Part shown: positions 55,948 through 64,000 of the stretch, piece by piece | How positions within the stretch are numbered: position 1 is the stretch's first letter | How the letters are laid out: every line of letters begins with the position of its first letter | Made by a program: the position numbers and the translations under genes | Assembly: GCA_000497125.2 (NCBI GenBank) | Contig: CM035323.1 | Span: 318,001 to 382,000, forward strand | From: Spironucleus salmonicida | Lineage: Eukaryota; Fornicata; Diplomonadida; Hexamitidae | Direction of reading: 5' to 3' | Length of the DNA: 64,000 nt | Notes under the pieces: generated by a model | Database searches by the model: none | What the model saw: the letters and a program-made list of their open reading frames with translations, nothing else | Told to the model about the DNA's origin: nothing

Positions 55948-56679
55948 TCACTTAAAAGTCATTTTTCCCCAGCATTCTTCGGCGATGTCCAAATCGCCGT
56001 AAACTTGAGCGCACTCTCTGACACAGTTTGGCATCACGGATTTTGCCTCTTCTTCAGTCCAAAGGAGCTAGAATCCGAAGCTAGTTACGCTCGCAAGATA
56101 AACATCAGCGAGGCAGACTTCTGCGCCGCAAATGTAGTTGTTGGAGCCGATAACGCTCTCGATTTCAGCGATTTGTGCCATTACTGGACCCTTCAAAGAC
56201 TCAGCCTCTTCACTGTTGTCCAAAACTGCAGTCGCATACTTGAAAAAGCTCTTCCTGAACTCTTCGACGATGGTCAAATTCTTGTAGACCATGCTCTTCT
56301 AGGCCTCTTCCCTGTCGTGCATGCAGGGACATTTAGACTTAAGACCTATATGGCGGATGATGTCAGGCATCGATTCGGATGTGAAATCCAGGTCCTGGAA
56401 ACAAGGTTTATTCTGGCAGTCACCCTCAGCATTTTTGATTTCGCATTTGCATTCAAAGAGCTGAACGAGGAGCTTTACAACGCGTTACTGGCAAGGAGAT
56501 CCTGTAAAGTGCATTTGCGAGTCTACGGGGTAGAGTTCAGCGTAATTAGGAGCTACAAACCCTACTGGCATTGGGCAGTCAGGATGTACTTGTGCAGATG
56601 GAGAAGAGGATGCGGCTGGTATAGCTGATGGTGCAGATTGCATCGCTGGTGAAGTCTTATTTGATGCAGAGCAACCCAT
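55948..56679 (-). CDS. MGC-starting protein with GST-C-like end, 243 residues
   Basis: ATG 56679 (MGCSASNKTSPAMQSAPSAI), a candidate dual-acylated N-terminus followed by a Ser/Pro/Ala linker. The middle has four to six Cys (FECKCEIKNAEGDC, SKCPCMHDREEA). The C-terminal half is helical and ends ESVIGSNNYICGAEVCLADV, then YLASV, recalling the GST C-terminal domain pattern (hhhGxxhShADhhh). The stop is AAG TGA T. 21 bp from the convergent propeller gene. Eukaryotic EF1B-gamma- or GST-like ancestry possible. Confidence 0.72.
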
Positions 56680-57169
56680 TTTGTAGGGAGTGGATGATAA
56701 TAAAATATATTTAAGTGTTATAAATATTTATTATTTTTGAAAACAAAGGTTGCGAAACCGATATTAGTATAAACTAAATTACAAGATTCTAGTAATGTAT
56801 TGCTTGTTAAATAAGTATACAGTATCTAGTAAATTCCTTTTGATAAATATTTATTAAATAATATTTAAAACTATACAAAATTATTATAACCATATATAAT
56901 TACATAATAGAAGAAAATATTAGATAAGTAAGATTTACGAAAATATATTATTTTTATACCTAATAGATGGTGACCATTGGGTATTTAGAATCGTTTGAGG
57001 AATTAACGTGATTTATATATTTTAATATCTATTAAATAGGTCATAATTTAGTCTAGGTTATACATATAATCTACGCTTTAAAAGTAGAAGACTAATAACT
57101 TATTTATGTTGAATATTGTATAAATAAAATATAATACATTAAACTATTTTTAAGCACAGCTACAACCAA
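56680..57169. other. AT-rich upstream region of the MGC gene
   Basis: About 84% AT, with ATAAATATTTATTATTTTT close to the start on the minus strand. No gene seen. Confidence 0.45.
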
Positions 57170-57433
57170 TAAGGTGGTCCATGAGCTCTGCGTACGCGCT
57201 GATCTGCTGGTACGTCTTCTTAGTGGTCGGGCCGACGAAGCGCCAGAACTCCTCGTTCAGCGCCAGGACATGCTGCGCCGTATTGCGGCTGTCCGTCTGG
57301 CCCAGGAAGTCGAACCTAAGCTAATCCTCAGGGACCTTCATCATCGTCATCCCGATGAAGCCCAGGCGCTCGATCTCGGCAACGCCGTGCTCAGTATGTT
57401 GCGGTTCTGCCCCGATGTGGATTTATACTAGAA
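57170..57433 (-). pseudogene. LRR-like gene C-terminal remnant
   Basis: A GC-rich island, open on the minus strand without a start. It reads AEIERLGFIGMTMMKVPEDQ, then LALNEEFWRFVGPTTKKTYQ, then QISAYAELMDHLIG. The stretch TKKTYQQISAYA matches TKKKYQQISAYA in the C-terminal part of the 42.6-kb gene, so this is a remnant of a related gene lying about 1 kb downstream of the truncated right copy, on the same strand. Confidence 0.6.
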
Positions 57434-57550
57434 ACTTTTGTTTTTAAATATCGGTATTACCGCCAATAATGCATATTTTCAGTTTCGCAAAAAATAAATT
57501 ACGATTTGTACCGTTCCAATACCGCGTCCCAGGATATTTCCAAAATAAGA

Positions 57551-58174
57551 ATGGAAGCAGGCACCTCGGCCAGAATTATGTGCACCACGAACAAGCAGTG
57601 CCGCGAGGGAGACTCTGGGTCTAGATACTGCGACACTACTACCAAGAAGTGCATGCCGTGCTCTGCGGGATGTCTGGTCTGCACCTCCTCCACCTTCTGC
57701 GCAGCCTGTGATCCTGGAAGTGGTGCTGGCTTGACCACATTCAACGGGCAGTGCGTAGTAGAGTGTAAGCGGTAGGTGACCAACAAGTTTTGCCATGACA
57801 ATACTAGCGGTTTCTGCTCCGCAAACTCCCCGATCCCATGCTCCTGCGACGACGTCTCCGACTGCGCTACGTGCGCCTACGTGAATAAAGAATGGACATG
57901 CGATGCGTGCTTTAGGAACATGACCAAGGACATGCAAGGGCTATGCACACTGTGCCAGCCTGGCTTCGAGAAGGTCGGGGTCCTGTGTCTCGCGGTGGAA
58001 GTGGACCCAAATCCACCTGGTCCCGTTCCAGTGCCTGGCCCATCGGACCCTGCAGATCCCAGCAACAAGCTTTCAACCGGCGCGACAGTGGGCATCGTGA
58101 TCGGAGCCCTGGTAGCCGTGGGTGCCATCGGTGGGGGCCTCGCATTCTACTTCATCAGGAGGTCCAAGAAGTGA
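57551..58174 (+). CDS. Cysteine-rich membrane protein (CRMP-5)
   Basis: 207 residues, MEAGTSARIMCTTNKQCREG start without a signal peptide. Cys-rich units (CMPCSAGCLVCTSSTFCAAC, CSCDDVSDCATC, CTLCQPGFEKVGVLC), a Pro-rich linker VDPNPPGPVPVPGPSDPADP, then GATVGIVIGALVAVGAIGGG transmembrane helix and tail FYFIRRSKK, like CRMP-3. One TAG codon. It sits between two pieces of broken LRR-like genes on the opposite strand, so it may have arrived with the rearrangement. Confidence 0.88.
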
Positions 58175-58477
58175 TCGATTGTTTTCAGTTGAGCTCGCCC
58201 TCGGGTCATGGAAAGTGCACCCTTACACTCACTGGCCCTGCTGCGCGCAGTTCCGTCCCAGCCCAGGGCCGATGCCCGAAGGCAGGCGTAAACATAATAC
58301 TTGTCACTCCCTTTTTGCCCTTTTTGGGGCTCTTGACCTCCACGTACAGCGCCCGTTTGGGGATCTTCACGAACTTGACTCCGAACTGGCCCAGGGCCCG
58401 CGAGACGTAGTCCCCTTGGTCGTGGATGTCCGTGAGGATGCTGGCAGGCCGCGTCCTCATCACCCCGTCGTACTCAC
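58175..58477 (-). pseudogene. Fragment of an unidentified gene next to block B edge
   Basis: The minus-strand frame reads TRPASILTDIHDQGDYVSRA, then LGQFGVKFVKIPKRALYVEV, then KSPKKGKKGVTSIMFTPAFG. It is GC-rich and protein-like but has no start and joins the LRR-like copy out of frame at 58478. Probably the 3' part of another gene cut by the duplication. Confidence 0.45.
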
Positions 58478-59224
58478 GAACCTGCACCTGGCGAGCGTGA
58501 TGAAGTGCGCCCCGGCCTTGGCGGCCACGATTGCGTTGAGCGTGGGGACGACGTGCTGGGGCGGCGCGTCGAACAGCTCGATCCCGCTCAGCGAGAAGTT
58601 GTAGAGCGCCGGGTCGTACAGCGCCGCGAGGAGGCGCGCGTGGTCGACGGCGCAGCGGGTGAGTCCCAGGAACTGGTAGGACTGGGCCTGGGCCTGCTGC
58701 AGCTCGCGCTGGAGGGCCTGCTGGTCCAGCGTGCAGTCGGTGAAGCGGAGCGACATCCGGTTGAAGTAGCCCATGAAGGCGAGCGAGTCCAGCATCTGGG
58801 GGCCGATGGCCATGCGCTCGAAGGACAGGTGGATCTGCCTCTCGTTCTGCGTGAAGTGGAGCACGTTCTGCAGCGTGTTGCCGGGGAACTGGCAGTCGAT
58901 GATGCGCAGGCTGCCCACGTCGGCGCACTCGGCCAGGGCGAGGCCGATGGCGAGCGAGGAGGGCAGGTCCATGATCGCGGAGTGGATGGTCACGCTGGAG
59001 GTCTGGCCCTGGGGCTTCAGCAGCAGGTTTGCGAAGCAGGGCAGGAGGGCGAGGTTGAAGGCCGCGCAGACCTGCTGGTAGCAGTCGAAGAAGAGCTTCT
59101 GCTTGGACAGCTTCTCGGGGGCGAGGGCAATGGGGAACTTGGCCTGCGAGGCGCCGAAGTTCGCGACGTTCAGCGCCGTGGAGTAGAAGGGCGGCTGCAC
59201 CGGCTGGGCGCTTTTGGGGGGCAT
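58460..59224 (-). pseudogene. LRR-like gene, right copy, truncated chimera
   Basis: ATG 59224 with the same first about 249 residues as the 42.6-kb gene (LRR-like units intact), then the block ends at 58478 and the frame adds a few foreign codons (FVSTTG) before TGA 58462-58460. The product would lack the C-terminal 137 residues. It could still be expressed; no repair is implied by the sequence. Confidence 0.85.
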
Positions 59225-59641
59225 TTTGCTAATTGCGGAATGGCGGGGGTGCGCCAATCCATATATTACGGCAAAAATATTTTGCGAGCTGGCAGCAATG
59301 CGCCCTGGTATCCTGCCCACCGCAGGCTCGCTGGGCAACCCGGGTGGCTCTCTGCAGACCACTGGTGCGTGCACGGGTTCCTAAAAATATTACCCTCGCT
59401 GCACTCCTGCCCTATGGCCGTGCGTGGCCTGACCTTCTGGCCAGGGGATAAATACCTGGGCTGAAGTCCGCCTGGGCCTAGGCGTGAGACAAGAGGCATC
59501 TGGAGGTCGCGTGACGAAACCGAACATACCTGGGTATTGTATTAATGTAACAGCAACTCCCTCCTTATTCGCCCTTATTGAAGATGTGCTGCAATTGTAT
59601 CATAATATCATCCCCGTCATATAATCCATTTCACCTTAAAA
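59225..59641. promoter_or_regulatory. Divergent promoter region, right copy, with inverted 24-bp segment
   Basis: Counterpart of 42178-42594. The 24-bp segment at 59314-59337 reads the same on the plus strand as in the left copy although the whole block is inverted, so it is flipped relative to its surroundings. Confidence 0.5.
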
Positions 59642-62600
59642 ATGATGATCTAGAGCATTGAAGAGCAAACCAGACTTGTCGACGCCATCCTGGCATCCGA
59701 TTCTGTCCCGATAGACATCGATCTCGCTAGACTCTTCAGGTCCATCAGGACGCACAAGAACATAGAAGCCCTCAGGAAGCTCCTCTGCCACCCAGTGTAT
59801 AACATCTACAAGCGCGCCAACACGCTTGCCAAGGTGTTCAAGACACAGTTTGCTGGTGAGCTGGCAGCTGCCACCAGGCCACCAGTGCTGTTTGCCCAGG
59901 CCATGGACCAAGGGGAGTTCGCGAAGGCCTACGACCTTTTCAGCCAGAATGACTTTAGCAAACTGGTCATAGGAAAGGCACAGATAAACAAGTCCCAACT
60001 GGTTGGCGACGTCATCTTCCAGCTGTTCCAGGCGGACGCGAAGGTCTTCCGCGCAGAGGCCGAGTTGGCAGCCTCTGGCGCCACCACTAGCCACGAGAGT
60101 GCCACGCGCATGGTAAATTACTTCAAGTTCCTCACGAGTAACTCCAAGCATATCCAGCTCGCGCGCTTCACCGCCGTGTACGACAGCGTCAAGCTCGAGC
60201 ACGAGTGGCTGGTCGACATGAAGGTCCCCAGCAAAAAGATAGTTGAGACCTTCAAGATGCTGCAGGCCGGGAAGCTAGCCAGGTATACCTATGACGCGGA
60301 CGATACCATCTCCGCCAAGCTGTACAAGCTAGATATTCTGAATGAGTTCTCCATAGTTGAATCGGGGGACGTTGGCCACAATATCAAAAAGTTTCTGTGC
60401 CGCGTGGACCTGCTGGATCACTATAGCCCGGACCAGATTGAATATCTGCATGATGACTAGCGCCACTACATCGCCGCCAAGAAGTACGGCTGCGACCAGG
60501 CAGCCCGTATGGTATACTTCCAGTCTCTCAGTGGCCAAAGCAGCGACATCACTCTTGATCCCCACGCGCTTCGCCAGCTCAGAGCCCGGATGACCGGAGA
60601 GCCCAAGGCCAGCCTGCAAACCGTAATGGACGCCCTGCTGTTCCCCGGGAGCGCGGAGAAGCTGGAGCAGGTGCCACTCATCTAGGAGAAGGCGGAGCAC
60701 GTGGTGGAGTACGCGCTCTTCAACAAGAAGTCCCGCTTCTTCAACTCGGACCAGCGCTACTCCGCCGTCACCGCCTATCTCGCGGCCGGATACATCCATA
60801 AGGACCTCAACCTCCTCTCCCGGGCCGCCCGCTACTTCATGCTTGCGGTCCAGCAGACCTCGGTCGCCCAGGAGAAGCTGCTGCTGCTCCAGGCCGCGCC
60901 GCTTTCCAAGGTCGTGTGCCTATTCGTGGCCCTTTGCGCGGAACTGAAGCAGGCCTTAGCCCCCCACCTCCAGAGGCTGGTGGGCCCACTTTCCGCCCTC
61001 TACCGCGCCACCGCGGATGCGAAGCCACTCGTCACAGGTCTTCCCAGCACCATATTTGAGCTTCTCATTACCTTCCACTCCGTCAACGATATTCCCGCGG
61101 AGATGTCCCTGTAGGTGTGTGAGTTCCTTCGCGCCCTCCAGTAAGAGATAGTCGGGCTCTAGTATTCGCACGCTAAGGTATCAGCCACCGTCCCCGCCCT
61201 AATCTCCGACCAGCTAAAATTTGACCAAGCGCACGTTTCTATCACCGAGAATGGCGTTACTGCCCTATTCTCGCTCGCCCAATATGCCCGCCGCTCAACC
61301 AAGGCCCAGCTGCAAGATGCTATCATACAGCGCATTGACGCGTCCGCAAATTACCAGCACACCTTCTTTTCCTGGGTGATGGATGTCGTGGACCGCCTTG
61401 GGAAAAAGATGCTCGACATACAGCTTATTAAGCAGAAAACCGACGCCTAAACTCTTGATGCCACCCTCATCCGAAAGCTCTTGGCAACTATCACTATAAG
61501 CCCCGTCATAGGATTCTAAGCATCAGAAGATAAGCGCGTCCGGGATCTTGAGAAAAATCTGGCCAGAAAGAGTTACATGCCAGCCCAGATATACCAGCAG
61601 TACGTCAGCAACGCATTTGCCGCAAGGATCAACTTTGACGTGGTCACAAGCGAACCAGCTACCATGACGTGCGTTAAAATCAACGTGGACATGATCCAGC
61701 GTCTCGTTGACAGGTTTGTCCAGATGGTGGGGATGTACGATACCAGCAGGGTCGACCTTCCGATCCAAGGCATGCTGAACTTCCATACACTCGCGGTGCG
61801 TCTTCTTACTATCTCGGGCCGCATGTATGAGACAGGTATAGCCTCGCACGCTCAGCTCCTTGCCGTAGTTACCTAGCAGGCGAAGTCTCTGCAGAAGCTG
61901 GTGCCGATCAAGCTCGACTGCCAGGAACACTACCAGGCCTTCTACGAGCAGTTATTCTCCAAGAAGGCTATTAAGACCGAGTTAAACATTCTGCCTTTCC
62001 TCAAGCAGATTCAGGTCACGGCCAACATGACGACCGCATCCAACTCTCTGGCCCTGCTCCACGCCATGATGAACTTCTTCCAGTTCACGTCCATGGCGGT
62101 CCATGTCTCCTAGCGCATGTCCAACCAGCTCCGCGTCGACCCAAAGGCAGACATTACGATCCTCTTTGAGCAGCCCATGCCGATGTCCGTGCTGAAGGCA
62201 CTTATCAAGGTGTTCTTCTCACAGAAAAATGTATCCAGCGCGTACATCTCCAAGCTCTACATCAGATCCTCCACCGATGCCAAGCAGTTCATCCTGCTTC
62301 ATTTCTACGAGAAGGCCATGGTCGAGCCCCAGTACGAGCAGATTTTCCTGGACCTCCTGAAGAACAACTGCCAGAAGTCAGCCGACGCGATGCTGCTCTT
62401 CTTTGGCAAGGTCTACAACAACGAGAACCTAAACTTCAACCTCAGGGTGTTCGATGCCATGGCCGAGCTGCAGAAGGCCCCCACGCCGTACCTGCTCAAC
62501 TACGCTGGCTGCCTTGGGCGGAAGCTCGCCATCAGCGACCAGGCCGCCTTCGACCTGTTCTGCCAGTTTTCGCAGGACGACAAGCAGGCCCCGCATTCGG

Positions 62601-63088
62601 TCGACTACCTGCTCCAGCTCGAGAACAGCGGCGAGCTCATCATGCGGGAATTTGCCAGGATCTCTTACAAGCATGCCTGCGGTTCCGCGTAAAGCAGGGT
62701 CGTCTACAGCGCCATCTACCAAACGCTCAGCCAGCCGCTGCAGACGCTCTTCAACGCAGAAATGTACGCGAAGAACGCGGCCAAGCTGCTCTTCGCGATC
62801 TTGGAGTACCTGACGGCGAGCCGATGCAGTCATTTCCCCTTCTGCTCCAGCATCCCGCTCAGTACGTTCACCCCGAGCCAGCTTGAGGCCTATGCCGTGT
62901 TCAGCGTATTCTTCTCTCTGGTTACCCCGGACGGACTCAGCCTCGCGCAGCTGAACCTCGCCGGCACCAGCCAGTACTGCCAGCTCTACTACCAGATCCA
63001 GTGCAAAGTGGACGTCACCGACGAGCAGATGGCGGGCCTTAGCCACTTGGAAAGAGTGCAGCTCGTGGGAATCCAGTCCAGGAAGTGA
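59642..63088 (+). CDS. Large alpha-helical protein, 1148 residues, copy 2
   Basis: Same length and frame as copy 1 (38731-42177), from ATG 59642 to TGA 63086-63088. Internal TAR codons are the same positions as far as checked (after YLHDD, VPLI, EMSL, VHVS). Visible differences are single residues such as GKAQINKSQ, SAKLYKLD and KHACGSA. Helical solenoid, function unknown. Confidence 0.9.
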
Positions 63089-63877
63089 TGATCATTTATG
63101 CACTTATATAGGCAGGGCGGGCTTAGCTACACTCTGCGCCCTCGAAATTGTCAAATTAGCATCGCTGGTAGTTTGGAGTGCAAGCAATCGCGAATGCGCG
63201 CATTGGTGAAATAGACGCGCAAAGCTTGCGGTTTCATCTGCAAATAAACCCATTTAGTGCAGTATTACATAGCTAATTTTAACTATAATGCCAAGTTCTG
63301 GTTATCATGAATGGACTATAATAATAGAACTCCATTCATAATGAGTTCATGTAATAATGACTTTATTACAGTAATTACAATATAAGTTATACTCGTTTTA
63401 TTGATACTTGAAGAAAAAATGATCTCATTTGTGGTCAATGACATAACACGCTAAGCAAATTCTCCCCTTAGCTACTGGTTTTCGGACTGTTATATTAGCA
63501 TTGGGTTACACTAAAAATTAGCTGAAGTACACCACACCTGTAGCGAAACTAATGCAATATTCTGATAGTTTCTTCTACTAAACTTAGCATTATTATATAT
63601 TACCAATCATTACATTTTCAAGTATATAACTTACACAACTTTTTATTTTCTTATTATTAATTATCACCAGATATAAAATATAAAGACAGTTCTCATTCTT
63701 AATTTACCTTGGTGGTAAACTGAATACCGAATTAATCTTTAAATCAGCCCCAGTTTCTTAACATTCTATATTACCAGCAATCACCATATTTCATCACAGT
63801 TCCCAATCTATCATTTTAACATTATGATCCCACATCCATAATTATATTATACCCATCACATTCCACTATTAACTAAA
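63089..63877. promoter_or_regulatory. Upstream region of CRMP-3 copy 2
   Basis: Mirror of 37942-38730 with the same hairpin (63307-63339) and 12-bp palindrome (63193-63204). No gene seen. Confidence 0.4.
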
Positions 63878-64000
63878 ATGGCGTCAGCAACTAACACATG
63901 CTCCAACTCCTTCAACAAGTGCGTCGGCACCAGCTTCTGCCCGAGTAACGTGGGATAAGTCACAGTTTCCTGCATCGCCTGCAAAGAAAACTGCGCCTCC
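63878..64000 (+). CDS. CRMP-3 copy 2, 5' end only
   Basis: ATG 63878 starts MASATNTCSNSFNKCVGTSF as in CRMP-3, includes the same TAA (Gln) codon, and is cut by the window end after 41 codons. Whether it is complete beyond the window is unknown. Confidence 0.9.

Larger units (their letters stand above)
58478..64000 (-). repeat. Inverted duplication block B, right copy (runs off window)
   Basis: Reverse complement of 37819-43341, no net indels, few substitutions. Carries the truncated LRR-like gene, the intact 1148-residue gene and the start of the CRMP-3 copy. Confidence 0.96.

Noticed and set aside
1-64000. tRNA, rRNA, CRISPR, retroelement, Polinton or LINE signatures
   Set aside because: No cloverleaf-type B-box with acceptor pairing, reverse transcriptase or integrase motif, or spaced repeat array was seen by reading; a covariance-model search would be decisive.

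Overview
The window looks like nuclear DNA of a hexamitin diplomonad (the Spironucleus / Hexamita / Trepomonas group). The main evidence is the genetic code. Recognisable genes such as aspartyl-tRNA synthetase, [FeFe]-hydrogenase, an AMPK-gamma-like CBS protein, a Kri1-like protein and an 1148-codon gene read through many TAA and TAG codons in frame and end only at TGA. TAA/TAG therefore appear to be glutamine and TGA the only stop. Anaerobic [FeFe]-hydrogenase, leaderless cysteine-rich membrane proteins (CRMP type), IFT80- and MORN-type flagellar genes, a lack of visible introns and tight gene spacing agree with this. All coordinates below use that code.

Left part (1-33 kb): AT-rich with GC-richer genes. 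In order: a partial ORF, a MORN protein, AspRS, [FeFe]-hydrogenase (-), CRMP-1 (-), three small AT-rich genes, an SNF4-like CBS protein, an AT-rich block of small or decayed ORFs, a tandem pseudokinase/kinase, IFT80-like, a 350-bp hexanucleotide microsatellite, a KIF-binding-protein-like gene, PTRHD1-like (-), CRMP-2 (-), ThrRS, a long AT-rich stretch with a few tiny ORFs, then a divergent pair (coiled-coil gene - and Kri1-like gene +) sharing 75 bp.

Right part (33.5-64 kb): built around two inverted duplications. Block A (33863-36034 versus 51301-53505) carries the 3' two thirds of a glucokinase, a small overlapping ORF and the 3' half of a CRMP gene. Block B (37819-43341 versus 58478-64000) carries a CRMP gene, a 1148-residue helical protein and an LRR-like gene. 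Block edges cut genes, leaving chimeras: an inverted CRMP 3' end at 36039-36068 and an LRR-like gene fused out of frame at 58478. The two glucokinases have unrelated-looking AT-rich 5' ends but almost identical GC-rich 3' ends, and only one keeps the phosphate-binding motif. Between the blocks lie a DHHC-type palmitoyltransferase (-), a divergent cyclophilin (-), a SANT/Myb protein, an ankyrin protein and several orphan genes. Three to four proteins begin MGC, a likely dual-acylation signal, which fits the palmitoyltransferase.

Limits: with TGA as the only stop, AT-rich DNA stays open by chance for about 60 codons on average, so short AT-rich ORFs without homology are uncertain and scored low. 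At least two genes appear frameshifted in this sequence (MORN gene, 9.1-kb gene); one shift falls at an A7 run and could be an assembly indel. No tRNA, rRNA, CRISPR or virus-like element was recognised.
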